From: Psychrobacter sp. MF31
Lineage (GTDB): Bacteria; Pseudomonadota; Gammaproteobacteria; Pseudomonadales; Moraxellaceae
DNA: 64,000 nt
Reading direction: 5' to 3'
Assembly: GCF_012847335.1 (NCBI RefSeq)
Contig: NZ_JABBDX010000003.1
Coordinates: 222,238-286,237 of the forward strand
The number at the start of each line of letters is the position of its first letter. Position 1 is the stretch's first letter. A program made the translations under genes and the position numbers. This document shows, piece after piece, positions 9,208-18,111 of the stretch. Below the pieces are notes generated by a model. The model made no database searches. It was not told where the DNA came from and worked only from the letters and a program-made list of their open reading frames with translations.

Positions 9208-9993
9208 TTATTGCGCAAAATCTGCCTCATCAATGACAATCACCGGCGTTGGGCTTGAGCCTTCAGGCACTTGTTGATAGTCCGTTTGCGAATTGACCAC
9301 GGGAGCCGGCGCGTTTGATAGCGCGCTTTTACTTTCAGACATAATGTCATTGTCATTGACAGGCATTCCAGAATCATCGACCAACGTGGTCATGAGTACA
9401 AGCTCGATCACCCCAGCGGTTTTGTTTGCCAAATCAATCAATTGGCTTTGCTGAGTGGGGGTTAATCGCCCCATAATGTAAACCACGCCATCATTGGTCA
9501 CGACTTTGATTTGCGAGGATTTCATGGCATTACCCGCAGCAACTTTGGTCATAATTTTGGAGCTGATATAACCATCATGAACCGTGGCACTAGCGCCGCG
9601 AGCCACGCCGACTTTTAGCTCATTATAAACGCGGCGAACGTCCGGCATGGAGGCAACCACTTTGCCGATTTGGTCTTTGAGCGCCTCAGTGGGCACTTCC
9701 CCTGAAAGCAGCACTTCGCTATTAAAGCTGTCAATACTCATTCGGCTGCTTTGCTGCAAGTTTTGCTCAAGACCATAAATGTTAACTTTGGCGGTGTGCT
9801 CGATGCTGCGATCAAGCAAGCGCTGTGGGATGGTGCGCTCCGTTGCCGGAACACCATAAGTGCCTTTGGTGCTGTTGGTCAAATAATTGGTCGCACAACC
9901 GCTGGCAAGAAGGGTGCTTGCAATTAAAGCTCCCACCAGCACGCGGCGAGAATTTAAAGCGCTGTGGCGAAAAAAAGAAAGGTTCTGGGTCAT
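9208..9993 (-). CDS. dolP: BON-domain lipoprotein, DolP-like
   Basis: Predicted outer-membrane lipoprotein: positively charged N-terminus, hydrophobic segment and lipobox LLASGC with the acylated Cys at about 33. Two BON modules follow, around FNSEVLLSGEVPTEALKDQIGKV and VVTNDGVVYIMGRLTPTQQSQ (each GxV turn visible). DolP/YraP supports outer-membrane integrity. ATG 9993 is chosen because GAGG lies 6 bases before it; an ATG 12 bp further upstream lacks a site. The neighbours yraN and rsmI match the E. coli rsmI-lpoA-yraN-diaA-dolP cluster, although lpoA and diaA are missing here. The C-terminus is a Ser/Pro-rich tail. Confidence 0.82.
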   Translation of the reverse strand: MTQNLSFFRHSALNSRRVLVGALIASTLLASGCATNYLTNSTKGTYGVPATERTIPQRLLDRSIEHTAKVNIYGLEQNLQQSSRMSIDSFNSEVLLSGEVPTEALKDQIGKVVASMPDVRRVYNELKVGVARGASATVHDGYISSKIMTKVAAGNAMKSSQIKVVTNDGVVYIMGRLTPTQQSQLIDLANKTAGVIELVLMTTLVDDSGMPVNDNDIMSESKSALSNAPAPVVNSQTDYQQVPEGSSPTPVIVIDEADFAQ

Positions 9994-10212
9994 GGGATAC
10001 CTCATGATAGCTCAGGCAAAGTCTTAAAAATAGGCGGCAATCGTGGCGCTTACTTTACTTAATTTTTGCCAAATTGGGTTAGCATTTTGGTAACGTTAAC
10101 TTGTTGGTAACTGTCTTAACCACCAACAAAGGTCAAATTAAAAAACTAATGTCGTTAAATTTCAAACTATTCAAGCTTTTCAACCCCTAATCTTAAAGCT
10201 TGGCGCTTATTT

Positions 10213-10701
10213 TTACCAAGCTTCTGCCAAAAATGCGCCGATCATCCAATCGGGCGTTAAACTTTGACCATCAAATGTCACCACATCAAATCGGCAATCG
10301 CAATCGGCAAACTTAGGATGCTGCTGTAAAAAATACTGCGCCGTTTTAATAAGCTTTTTTTGTTTAGCGAAGCTGACGCTCATGGCGGCATTACCAAAAT
10401 TTGAGGCTCGGCGTTTGCGAACTTCAATAAACACTAGCGTTGCCAAGTCATCATTATCACGTTGTGCCATCATGATGAGGTCAATTTCGCCCACTTTATG
10501 TTGCTGCCAGTTTTGCGCAATCAGCGTCAAGCCATGATCTTGTAAAAACTGGCAAGCAAGGGCTTCAAATGCCGCCCCCGATTGTTGTGACGGGCTAGTA
10601 AGCATCAATGGCTTTTTTAACGTCGGCTTTTTTGACATTGGCTTTTTTGTTAGTGGCGTTGTTGATGAAAAAGGTGGTTTAGGCTGAGAAGCTTTCATCA
10701 T
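10213..10701 (-). CDS. yraN: YraN family (UPF0102) nuclease-fold protein
   Basis: Belongs to the UPF0102 family, a predicted PD-(D/E)xK nuclease-like fold of unproven function. Core motifs are GAAFEALACQFLQDHG, then GEIDLIM and VFIEVRKR, which give the Asp and Glu expected for the active site, and FDVVTFDG near the end. The first 40 residues or so are a Lys/Pro/Thr-rich extension with a repeated KKP motif, longer than usual (162 aa against about 120-130). Two adjacent ATGs begin the frame at 10701; the Shine-Dalgarno is weak (GCGGA). Divergent from rsmI. Confidence 0.85.
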   Translation of the reverse strand: MMKASQPKPPFSSTTPLTKKPMSKKPTLKKPLMLTSPSQQSGAAFEALACQFLQDHGLTLIAQNWQQHKVGEIDLIMMAQRDNDDLATLVFIEVRKRRASNFGNAAMSVSFAKQKKLIKTAQYFLQQHPKFADCDCRFDVVTFDGQSLTPDWMIGAFLAEAW

Positions 10702-10702
10702 A

Positions 10703-10731
10703 TTGTCCGCAAATTCTTTTTATCATAGCAT
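10703..10731 (+). promoter_or_regulatory. Candidate sigma-70 promoter for rsmI
   Basis: TTGTCC (10703-10708) and TAGCAT (10726-10731) are separated by 17 bp and face rsmI, lying in the yraN-rsmI divergent region. Both hexamers are imperfect. Confidence 0.35.
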
Positions 10732-10792
10732 ATCATGGTAAACTGTTCGGATTTGAGTGCGATTTTAATCCACGCAGCAAATGGTGAAAATT

Positions 10793-11707
10793 ATGGCAAG
10801 CAATGATTTGGATAACGCAGCAAGCGCTCAAGCTCGGCTGTATATTGTCGCCACCCCAATTGGCAACTTGCAGGATATGACGCCGCGCGCTATAAGCGTG
10901 CTAAAAGAGGTCGCTATCATTGCTTGCGAGGACACGCGAACCTCAAAAAAGCTGCTTGATCATTTTAATATCGCCACCAAACAATTGGCAGACGAGACAG
11001 GAAGCGCCCATCAAAAACTTTGGGCGTATCATGAGCACAACAGCGCCGTGCAAACGCCCAAGCTGATTGAAATGATTCAAAATGGTCATTCGGTGGCGCT
11101 GATTAGTGATGCCGGAACGCCTCTTGTCAGCGATCCTGGATTTCAGTTGGTTCAAGCAGCTCACGCAGCAGGTGTGACCGTATCACCAATTGTTGGCGCG
11201 TCAGCCGCGATTGCCGCGCTGTCAGTGGCAGGATTGCCCTCTGACCGTTTTAGCTTTATTGGTTTTTTACCGGCAAAAGCGCATGGCAGACAAAAGCAGT
11301 TAGAAGCGCTTAAATCTCGAACTGAAACGCTCATTTTTTATGAAGCGCCGCACCGAATCGTGGCAAGCCTTGAGGATTTAGCAAGCGTTTTTGGCGAGGC
11401 TCGCCCGATTACTTTTTGCCGTGAGTTGACCAAAACTTTTGAAACCGTTCATAAATCAACGCTCAAAGCGCTACTTGAGTTTGTAAAAAATGATAACAAT
11501 CAACAGCGCGGCGAAATTGTGCTGGTGGTGAGCGGCGCTCAGCAAGAAGACGATAACGCGGACAGTGTCGATAAGCTGCTGATCAGATTGCTTCAAGATT
11601 TAAGCGTAAAAAAAGCCGCTGCCCTTGCCGCCGATATGACTGGAATGAAAAAAAACAGCTTGTATCAGCGCTTGCTTGAGCTACAAGAAAAAGACCAAAA
11701 CTTGTAA
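10793..11707 (+). CDS. rsmI: 16S rRNA (cytidine1402-2'-O)-methyltransferase
   Basis: SAM-dependent enzyme that 2'-O-methylates C1402 in the ribosomal P site. Family motifs: YIVATPIGNLQDMTPRA near the N-terminus, CEDTRTSKKLLDHF, LISDAGTPLVSDPG, FYEAPHRI and FCRELTKTFE. This is the tetrapyrrole-methylase fold, and the length is typical. An ATG at 10781 is possible, but the ATG at 10793 has GGTGA at good spacing and gives the usual N-terminus. The divergent yraN matches the conserved YraL-YraN neighbourhood. Confidence 0.93.
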   Translation: MASNDLDNAASAQARLYIVATPIGNLQDMTPRAISVLKEVAIIACEDTRTSKKLLDHFNIATKQLADETGSAHQKLWAYHEHNSAVQTPKLIEMIQNGHSVALISDAGTPLVSDPGFQLVQAAHAAGVTVSPIVGASAAIAALSVAGLPSDRFSFIGFLPAKAHGRQKQLEALKSRTETLIFYEAPHRIVASLEDLASVFGEARPITFCRELTKTFETVHKSTLKALLEFVKNDNNQQRGEIVLVVSGAQQEDDNADSVDKLLIRLLQDLSVKKAAALAADMTGMKKNSLYQRLLELQEKDQNL

Positions 11708-11756
11708 CGTATTTATTTTAATTTAACTTTTATTTCACTTATTTTAGGAGACGGTC

Positions 11757-12782
11757 ATGTTTGATGTGATGGCGATTGGCAATGCGTTAGTGGACCATGA
11801 GTTTGTGTTAAGCGATGCTGAACTTGAGGAAACTGAACTGACGCGCGGCAACATGACCCTTGCCAATTTTGAGGAGCAGCAACAGCTTTTGGCGTATTTT
11901 CAACTCGCCAATATCGCGCCATCTAAGCAAGCGGGCGGCGGTTCGGCGGCAAATACCATGTTTGCCTTTGCAAGCTTGGGCGGAAAGCCGTTTTATGCTT
12001 GCCGCGTTGGCGATGACGCTCAAGGTCAGTTTTATCTCAATGATTTAAACCAAGCCGGCGTTGCCACTTCCGAAAAATCCATTCATCAAGGCGGCGTGAC
12101 TGGCTCTTGCGTGGTGGCGGTCACCAATGACGGCGAGCGCACGATGCAAACCTATCTTGGCACCTCAAGCGAGATTGGCGCGGATAATGTGGACTTTGAC
12201 GCGCTTATCCAAGCGGACTGGCTATATTTGGAGGGCTATTTGGCAATGTCTGAAAGCATCCAACCTGCCATGACGCAGCTTCGTCAGCAAGCAGGGCTTC
12301 ACGGCACCAAAATTGCGCTCAGCTTTGCTGACCCTGCGGTAGTCAAGTTTGCCAAAGACGGACTGCTCAATATGCTTGGCAATACCGTTGAAGTGATTTT
12401 TTGCAACAGCGAAGAAGCGCGATTATTTACCAATGAACAGCCGCTCAAAGCTGCCGCAAGCGCGCTGCTTGAGTATTGCAATATTGCCGTTATCACTGAT
12501 GGCGCAAATGGCGCATTGATTGCGCAAAAATCGGCTCAAAATGCAGACCTTGAACCCAACTTTTTTGACATTCCAACACCTGTCGTTAATCATGTCATCG
12601 ATACCAACGGCGCAGGCGACAATTATGCTGGCGCCTTTTTATTCGGCTTATCACAGCATTACAGCCTTCATGAATGCGGTCGCCTTGCCAGCGAAGTTGC
12701 TGCACAAGTGATTGGGCAATTTGGTCCCCGACTTGACTCAAGCGACTATCAAGACATTTCGCGCCGTGTTTTGGTCGCTTAA
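11757..12782 (+). CDS. PfkB-family carbohydrate/nucleoside kinase
   Basis: Ribokinase-fold kinase of 341 aa. The N-terminal MAIGNALVDHEF and GGGSAANTMFAFASLGG form the substrate-binding region. DTNGAGDNYAGAF near the C-terminus is PfkB signature 2, with the catalytic base Asp and the anion hole. Proteobacterial relatives are usually labelled adenosine kinase or sugar kinase, so the substrate (adenosine or a sugar) stays open. ATG 11757 follows TTAGGAGACGGTC, a strong ribosome binding site. It lies 49 bp after rsmI and is ended by a good terminator. Confidence 0.85.
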   Translation: MFDVMAIGNALVDHEFVLSDAELEETELTRGNMTLANFEEQQQLLAYFQLANIAPSKQAGGGSAANTMFAFASLGGKPFYACRVGDDAQGQFYLNDLNQAGVATSEKSIHQGGVTGSCVVAVTNDGERTMQTYLGTSSEIGADNVDFDALIQADWLYLEGYLAMSESIQPAMTQLRQQAGLHGTKIALSFADPAVVKFAKDGLLNMLGNTVEVIFCNSEEARLFTNEQPLKAAASALLEYCNIAVITDGANGALIAQKSAQNADLEPNFFDIPTPVVNHVIDTNGAGDNYAGAFLFGLSQHYSLHECGRLASEVAAQVIGQFGPRLDSSDYQDISRRVLVA

Positions 12783-12833
12783 CGACTTTTAGATCAGCTT
12801 TAAAACTGCTTTTTAATCCTTTATAAAAACAAT

Positions 12834-12864
12834 AAAAAAACCCATCGCCATGATGGGTTTTTTT
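12834..12864. terminator. Bidirectional terminator, PfkB kinase / metY
   Basis: CCCATC-GCCAT-GATGGG hairpin with seven A before and seven T after, between two converging genes. Confidence 0.9.
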
Positions 12865-12887
12865 ACTATGAGCTTGATAAAGCAAAG

Positions 12888-14210
12888 TTAAGCAGCGGCG
12901 AGCGCTTGCTCCAAATCAGCTTTGATATCATCAATATGTTCAATGCCAATCGACAAGCGAACCATATCTTCGCTGACCCCTGCCTGCTCAAGCTCTTGAC
13001 CATTGAGCTGACGGTGCGTCGTCGTTGCCGGATGACAAGCCAACGATTTGGCATCACCAATATTCACCAAGCGGGTGATCAATTTGAGCGCATCAATAAA
13101 GCGACCACCTGCTTCGCGACCACTGCCCTCACCGCTGCTTTTAACACCAAACGTTAAAATCGCAGACGGCGTGCCTTTCATATATTTTTGCGCAAGCTCA
13201 AAGTCTGGATGATCGGGAAGTCCGGCGTATTTCACCCAAGCCACTTTGTCATGACCTTTTAAATATTCGGCAACCGCTTGCGCGTTTTCAACGTGGCGCT
13301 CCATTCGCAGGCTTAACGTTTCAATCCCTTGTAAAATGCTAAAGGCGTTTAATGGACTCAGTGCGGCGCCCATATTTCGCAAAGGCGCAACGCGAGCGCG
13401 AGCAATGAATGCTGCCGCGCCAATATCTTTGACAAAATTTACCCCATGATAACTGGCATCCGGCGTATTTAGCAGCGCAAATCGCTCCGGATAATTGCCC
13501 CAAGCAAAGTTACCACTGTCTACAATCGCGCCACCAATTGACGTCCCCGTTCCGCTCATATATTTGGTCAGCGAGTGAACCACGATGTCCGCGCCAAAGT
13601 CAAACGGTCGGCAAAGCGCAGGCGTCGCTACCGTATTATCAATCACCACCGGAACGCCAAACTCATGAGCAATATTGCTTAGCGCTTGAATATCAATGAT
13701 ATTACCAAGCGGGTTGCCGATACTTTCGGCAAATATCAGCTTGGTCTTATCATCGATCAAATCGCGGATGGCTTCAGGATTTTGATAATCAAAAAAGCGC
13801 ACCTCAATGCCTTGTCGCGGCAATGCATGGGCAAATAAATTATACGTGCCACCATAAAGCGTTGATACGGCAACGATATTGTCGCCCGCCTCGCAAATGG
13901 TTTGGATGGTATAGGTGATTGCCGCCATTCCGGAAGCAACGGCAAGCGCGCCAATGCCGCCTTCAAGCGCTGCCACGCGCTCCTCAAGTACTGCATTGGT
14001 TGGGTTCATAATTCGGGTATAAATGTTGCCTTGAACCTTTAAATCAAACAAATCTGCGCCATGCTGAGTGTTATCAAACGCATACGAGCTGGTGTGATAA
14101 ATGGGCACAGCAACGGCTTTGGTGGTGACTTCCGGCGTGTAGCCCGCGTGGATGGCAAGCGTTTCTAAATGCTGCATTTGGGCTGGGTTGTCAGGTTGTC
14201 CGTTACTCAT
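12888..14210 (-). CDS. metY: O-acetylhomoserine (thiol)-lyase
   Basis: PLP enzyme of the Cys/Met metabolism family, making homocysteine from O-acetylhomoserine and sulfide. Evidence: TLAIHAGYTPE at the N-terminus, YTRIMNPTNAVLEERVAALE, ESIGNPLGN, and HSLTKYMSGTGTSIGG with the PLP lysine at about 216. The insertion pattern and the 440 aa length fit MetY rather than MetB or MetC (about 390 aa). Translation is set at ATG 14210, preceded by AAGGACAACATA; the longer open frame upstream is AT-rich and unlike a protein. No SAM riboswitch is seen upstream. Confidence 0.9.
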   Translation of the reverse strand: MSNGQPDNPAQMQHLETLAIHAGYTPEVTTKAVAVPIYHTSSYAFDNTQHGADLFDLKVQGNIYTRIMNPTNAVLEERVAALEGGIGALAVASGMAAITYTIQTICEAGDNIVAVSTLYGGTYNLFAHALPRQGIEVRFFDYQNPEAIRDLIDDKTKLIFAESIGNPLGNIIDIQALSNIAHEFGVPVVIDNTVATPALCRPFDFGADIVVHSLTKYMSGTGTSIGGAIVDSGNFAWGNYPERFALLNTPDASYHGVNFVKDIGAAAFIARARVAPLRNMGAALSPLNAFSILQGIETLSLRMERHVENAQAVAEYLKGHDKVAWVKYAGLPDHPDFELAQKYMKGTPSAILTFGVKSSGEGSGREAGGRFIDALKLITRLVNIGDAKSLACHPATTTHRQLNGQELEQAGVSEDMVRLSIGIEHIDDIKADLEQALAAA

Positions 14211-14260
14211 TATGTTGTCCTTAAAAAATGATTGATAGTATGCAGTTAAAATTTTGTTAT

Positions 14261-14296
14261 AAAAAAAAGCTGAAGTTATCATACCCCAGCTTCTTT
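14261..14296 (-). terminator. Probable terminator after nfuA
   Basis: On the minus strand AAGCTG and CAGCTT flank a roughly 14-base loop and are followed by a run of eight U in the transcript. Confidence 0.6.
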
Positions 14297-14372
14297 ATGA
14301 TTAAAACCGCTATTCAATGCCGATTTTATGCCAAATCAAACTAACGCTTATTGACCAACGCTCAGTTATAGC

Positions 14373-15035
14373 TTATTTATAATACGCGTTTTCCGTCCGT
14401 GTGTGATCGGTTTCATCAACCACTTGGGTCAACTCAGGAATTTGCTGTTTTAATTGTACCTCAACACCTTGACGAAGCGTCATATCGACCGCCGAGCAGC
14501 CTTGACAGCCGCCGCCAAATTTAAGCACCGCCGTCAGCCCAATGCCGTCCTCTTCAATCAGCTCTAACAGCTCGACCATCCCGCCATGAGCCGCCAAGTT
14601 TGGATTGATTTCCGATTGCAGCACATAATTGATGCGCTCCTCAACGCTGGCGTCCGCGCCGACTTTTGGCACTTTAGAATTGGGCGCGCGAAAGGTCAGC
14701 TGACCCCCAAAGCGGTCTTTGTTATAATCAATCACCGCATCTTCCAAATACGGCACCGAGGGCGCGTCAATAAACGCTGAAAAGTGATCATAATCCAAGC
14801 GCAAATCGGCAGTATCTTCCTCGCCTGGCTGATTGTACGCCATGCAGCACTCAGCTCGCGGTGTTCCAGCGTTTTCAACAAAAATACGAACGCCAATACC
14901 ATCGGTATTTTGCTTGGCGAGCAGATCGGCAAGATAGCCTTGCGCCGATTCGGTGATGGTGATGTTGCTTTTAATGTCGCTTTGCTCTAAATCAAGCGCA
15001 GAAACCGCGTCGTCAGGTTGGGCATGGTCGGTCAT
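14373..15035 (-). CDS. nfuA: Fe-S biogenesis protein NfuA
   Basis: Carrier of a 4Fe-4S cluster to target apoproteins. Two domains: an A-type-like N-terminal domain (about 22-115) that has lost the A-type cysteine set, and a C-terminal Nfu domain with [11 protein letters not shown], whose Cys177 and Cys180 bind the cluster between two subunits. The 220 aa length is close to E. coli NfuA (191 aa) with a short acidic N-terminal extension. ATG 15035 is preceded by CCAAGGATTCAAA. It is transcribed alone. Confidence 0.93.
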   Translation of the reverse strand: MTDHAQPDDAVSALDLEQSDIKSNITITESAQGYLADLLAKQNTDGIGVRIFVENAGTPRAECCMAYNQPGEEDTADLRLDYDHFSAFIDAPSVPYLEDAVIDYNKDRFGGQLTFRAPNSKVPKVGADASVEERINYVLQSEINPNLAAHGGMVELLELIEEDGIGLTAVLKFGGGCQGCSAVDMTLRQGVEVQLKQQIPELTQVVDETDHTRTENAYYK

Positions 15036-15313
15036 TTTGAATCCTTGGTAATTCATTGATAACTGACAGCCAACAGCTGCGTTATCAAGCAAAATAAGGG
15101 TAAAGTAAGCAAATTGCGCTTACTTTCTTTATCAATATTATAAGGGCTATTTTTGCGCAATCAAGATACAATTCCGACCTTGCTACTGTGAATTTAACTA
15201 ACGCGTTCTTATTAACACCGCGCTAAGCAGTTACGCAATTGCAAAAATGACAGAAAACTTGCCGCCGCCAAGCGCTTTAAAAATAATAACAGCCCAATAA
15301 AAAGGATCATGCC

Positions 15314-16363
15314 ATGACCAAATCCAGCAAAATGTCTGCAAAACCTTACCGCTATTTGGTCTTTATTGGGCGCTTTCAGCCATTTCATTTGGGTCACAAA
15401 GCGGTCATTGATGCGGCGCTTGAAAAGGCTGATGAGGTGATCGTACTCATCGGATCAGCAAACGAGCCGCGAAGCTTTCGCAATCCGTTTACCACTTGCG
15501 AGCGTGAGCAAATGATTTTGGGCGCGTATTCAGAAACAGACGTCAAGCGCATTCATTGCGTACCCTTAGCTGACGCGCTTTATAACGACACGCGCTGGCT
15601 AAAAAACGTCCAAACGACAGTGCTGAGCGTCACTGAGGATTTAAACAACAATATCGGCATCATTGGCTATTTAAAAGACCGCTCCTCGTATTATTTGGCG
15701 CTGTTTCCGCATTGGGGCGCAGAGTCGGTTGCCAACTACCAAAACCTATCAGCAACCCCACTTCGCAAAGCGTATTTGTTGGGTCAAAAATCTATCGATG
15801 ACTTAAACAATGAGCCAATCCCAGATTCCACATGCAAGTTTTTAACAGAATTTGCAACAACCGACGACTTTAAAACCCTAAATGATGAAGCAAACTTTGT
15901 TGCCGATTACAAAAGCCAATGGCAAGCGGCGCCCTACCCGCCAATTTTTGCAACGGTTGACGCGGTTGTCGTTCAGTCGGGTCATATCTTGCTTGTTGAG
16001 CGCGGCGGCGACTTAGGCAAGGGTCAGTGGGCGCTTCCGGGTGGTTTTCTCAATCCTAACGAGGCGCTGATTGACGCTTGTCTTCGCGAGCTGATTGAGG
16101 AGACGCAAATTGAGGTCTCCAAAAACGAGCTCAAGCAAGCTTATCAGCGCCAGTTGACCTTTGATGACCCTGACCGCTCACCACTTGGTCGCGTCATTAC
16201 CCAAGCGTTTTATTTTGAATTAGCCAGTAAAGAAAAAGGCTTACCGAAAATCAAAGGCAGTGATGATGCCGCACGCGCTTTTTGGCTGCCGCTTGCTAAG
16301 CTTGACTCAAAAAGAATATTTCAAGACCATTTAGCCATTATTCAAAAACTGCTTGGGATTTAA
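15314..16363 (+). CDS. nadM: Bifunctional NMN adenylyltransferase / Nudix hydrolase
   Basis: Fusion of an NadM-type nucleotidyltransferase and a Nudix ADP-ribose pyrophosphatase, known from Francisella, Synechocystis and other bacteria, joining NAD synthesis from NMN with breakdown of ADP-ribose. Domain 1 (about 11-190) has GRFQPFHLGH, with the HxGH ATP-binding signature at residues 25-28. Domain 2 (about 210-349) holds a Nudix box near residues 242-266 with the REL-IEE core; the usual Gly after EE-x is replaced by Gln (EETQIEV). ATG 15314 follows AAAGGATC. The next gene starts 2 bp after the stop. Confidence 0.92.
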   Translation: MTKSSKMSAKPYRYLVFIGRFQPFHLGHKAVIDAALEKADEVIVLIGSANEPRSFRNPFTTCEREQMILGAYSETDVKRIHCVPLADALYNDTRWLKNVQTTVLSVTEDLNNNIGIIGYLKDRSSYYLALFPHWGAESVANYQNLSATPLRKAYLLGQKSIDDLNNEPIPDSTCKFLTEFATTDDFKTLNDEANFVADYKSQWQAAPYPPIFATVDAVVVQSGHILLVERGGDLGKGQWALPGGFLNPNEALIDACLRELIEETQIEVSKNELKQAYQRQLTFDDPDRSPLGRVITQAFYFELASKEKGLPKIKGSDDAARAFWLPLAKLDSKRIFQDHLAIIQKLLGI

Positions 16364-16365
16364 TC

Positions 16366-17130
16366 ATGGCAAAATCTTTGACTCTGCTAAAACACACCGC
16401 CCTTGCGCCCATTTATCTATACCAAGCAAAGCAGGTCAAAAAATCAGCCCTTCGCTTGCCTGAACCCAAAGGCGAGCGGCAAGGAACGCTTATTATTGAT
16501 AGCAGCTTGCCAACTGTGCAAATGCTAAATCTTATGATTGTCGGTGATTCGTCAGCGGCGGGCGTGGGCTGTGAGTTGCAAACTGAAGGCTTAGCGCAAA
16601 ATTTAGCGAACAATCTACAAGCCCTTTTTTTTGACCATGCCACCACCAATTATAGCGCCATCCATTGGTCGCTTAATGCCAAATCGGGCGACAGTAGCTT
16701 TGATTTACTTAAGCGGTTGTTTGTTATGCCTAAGCAGTCGGTTGAGGTGATGGTCATTTGCATTGGCGTGAACGATGTCACCAAAAATATCAGCAAGCTT
16801 CAGTGGCAAAAAAATATCGCTGAGATTATCGCCATAAGTCAGCGCAAATTTGGCGCGCGCTTTATTATTTTTTCAAGTTTACCGCCAATGAGCGACATGC
16901 CTGCCTTGCCATCACCGTTAAATCAGCTGTTGGAAAATAAAGCTCAGCAACTTGATACTGAATTACAGCAGATTTGCGAAAGTAAAAAAGGCGTCTATTA
17001 TTTCGCGCCAACGCTGACTGATAAGCAAGCATTAAGCACGATGTTTGCAACTGATGGTTTTCACCCAAGTCCAAAAGCTTATGGCGTTTGGGCAGGCCAG
17101 CTTGCTGATTATATAGTGAATTTTGTATAA
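16366..17130 (+). CDS. SGNH/GDSL-family hydrolase
   Basis: Esterase/lipase-type SGNH hydrolase of 254 aa. Block I is GDSSAAGVG near residue 60 (Ser nucleophile), block III is GVNDVTKN (Asn), and block V is DGFHPSPKAYGVWA (Asp and His). The N-terminus (about 55 residues) lacks a clear signal peptide, so it may be cytoplasmic. It starts 2 bp after the nadM stop, so the two are probably co-transcribed and translationally coupled. No functional link between NAD metabolism and this hydrolase is known to me. Confidence 0.85.
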   Translation: MAKSLTLLKHTALAPIYLYQAKQVKKSALRLPEPKGERQGTLIIDSSLPTVQMLNLMIVGDSSAAGVGCELQTEGLAQNLANNLQALFFDHATTNYSAIHWSLNAKSGDSSFDLLKRLFVMPKQSVEVMVICIGVNDVTKNISKLQWQKNIAEIIAISQRKFGARFIIFSSLPPMSDMPALPSPLNQLLENKAQQLDTELQQICESKKGVYYFAPTLTDKQALSTMFATDGFHPSPKAYGVWAGQLADYIVNFV

Positions 17131-17146
17131 ACCTAATATAGGGATG

Positions 17147-17210
17147 CTAGGATGAATTTTTTGCCGCCTCTGTGAGCTTGGCAGCAGCGAGCGAGAAAAA
17201 TTCATACTAG
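17147..17210. repeat. 64-bp element bounded by 15-bp inverted repeats
   Basis: CTAGGATGAATTTTT (17147-17161) and AAAAATTCATACTAG (17196-17210) are reverse complements at 14 of 15 positions, around a GC-richer 34-base centre. It lies 16 bp past the SGNH hydrolase stop codon at the edge of an AT-rich islet. The form suggests a short interspersed repeat or hairpin element. I see no second copy in this window. Confidence 0.65.
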
Positions 17211-17286
17211 GGCGTCGAAAAAAGCGTATCTGTTTTGTTTAGAATTTACTATATAGCTTTCTTGGACTCAACATTTTTAATTGATC

Positions 17287-17673
17287 TCATAACAACCATT
17301 CTGGTTCATCGTCCCAAAATTGTTTAGGAGTTGCATATCCCTCATTTTCAATAAATGGAAGCCAACCATGGTCATTAAAGAATAAATTCAATGATAAAAC
17401 CTTATAGTTTGTTTTATCAATATATTTGATCGATATAAGCCCATATTGATAGTAAGTATACTCCCCTCCTGCACCAGATGGCGCTCTATCATTCAAAGCA
17501 TTTATTGACCAGTTCTTTAATGTACCTTCTATTTTAGTATGAGTAGTGACGAACTCTACAAGGAATTTATCTCCTCGAACTTTGCACAAGCAAGGAATAT
17601 CACTAATTTCTTTGAAAGGAATAGGTTCGTCAATACAAATAACTTCTCGTGAAAAGTCTACCTTTAAAATCAT
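17287..17673 (-). CDS. Hypothetical protein, accessory islet
   Basis: I do not recognise this 128 aa protein. It has no signal peptide and no membrane segment, is acidic at the C-terminus (DDEPEWLL), and contains a GAGGEYTYYQYG stretch and a HGWLPFIENEG stretch. ATG 17673 is preceded by AGGAG at 8 bases, so it looks like a true gene. The base composition is clearly more AT-rich than the neighbours, with many A/T-ending codons. Its size, acidity and lone position would suit an orphan immunity protein of a toxin system, but nothing in the sequence proves that. Confidence 0.6.
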   Translation of the reverse strand: MILKVDFSREVICIDEPIPFKEISDIPCLCKVRGDKFLVEFVTTHTKIEGTLKNWSINALNDRAPSGAGGEYTYYQYGLISIKYIDKTNYKVLSLNLFFNDHGWLPFIENEGYATPKQFWDDEPEWLL

Positions 17674-17827
17674 TTTACTTACTCCTAATGATTTATGCTT
17701 CGCTACCTGTCCTAAATAAACTAAGCTGAAGAAGCGAACTTAACTTAATAGCTGTTAATTAGACAAGGCAATAATAACAACTTATAGTTGCATAATAAAA
17801 TTGGACATCATGTAAGGGCTACAATAA

Positions 17828-18019
17828 ATTCATGAAAATGCCAAAGCGACTATTGAGAGTATTGGTAACACTTATAGCTTTATGAATTCAGGCAACGGCA
17901 GCTTTTCTGAATTCTTGATTTGGCGAGAAGACTTTGACGAAAGAATTAAAAAAAATGAAGTATTAATGACATTAAGAAATAAAATAACCAGTTTGATAGC
18001 AAGTGTTGATGATAATTGA
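17828..18019 (+). pseudogene. C-terminal gene remnant without start
   Basis: From 17828 an open frame reads HENAKATIESIGNTYSF and on to WREDFDERIKKNEVLMTLRN, ending at TGA 18017-18019. It is protein-like (charged, amphipathic helices) but has no start codon near its beginning: an in-frame TAA stands at 17825, and the only in-frame ATG, at 17882, lacks a ribosome binding site. The best reading is the last 60 or so residues of a decayed gene. The parent family is not recognised. Its AT-rich composition matches the neighbouring orphan gene. Confidence 0.45.
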
Positions 18020-18077
18020 TTCAATAGTTTTAAGCATTCAGTCTCAAAAGTATGGCTAAAACCAAAAAAATCTAGCC

Positions 18078-18111
18078 AAAAAAAAGCCACTGACATTTCA
18101 GCGGCTTTTTT
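18078..18111 (-). terminator. Terminator after rpmE2
   Basis: AGCC-AC-TGA/TCA-GC-GGCT stem (one mismatch) with A and T runs on either side. It lies 22 bp past the L31 stop codon, in the direction of that gene. Confidence 0.75.

Noticed and set aside
17872-18096. 74-codon minus-strand open frame in the islet
   Set aside because: Hydrophobic low-complexity translation in AT-rich DNA, no ribosome binding site; the plus strand of the same stretch gives a more protein-like frame.
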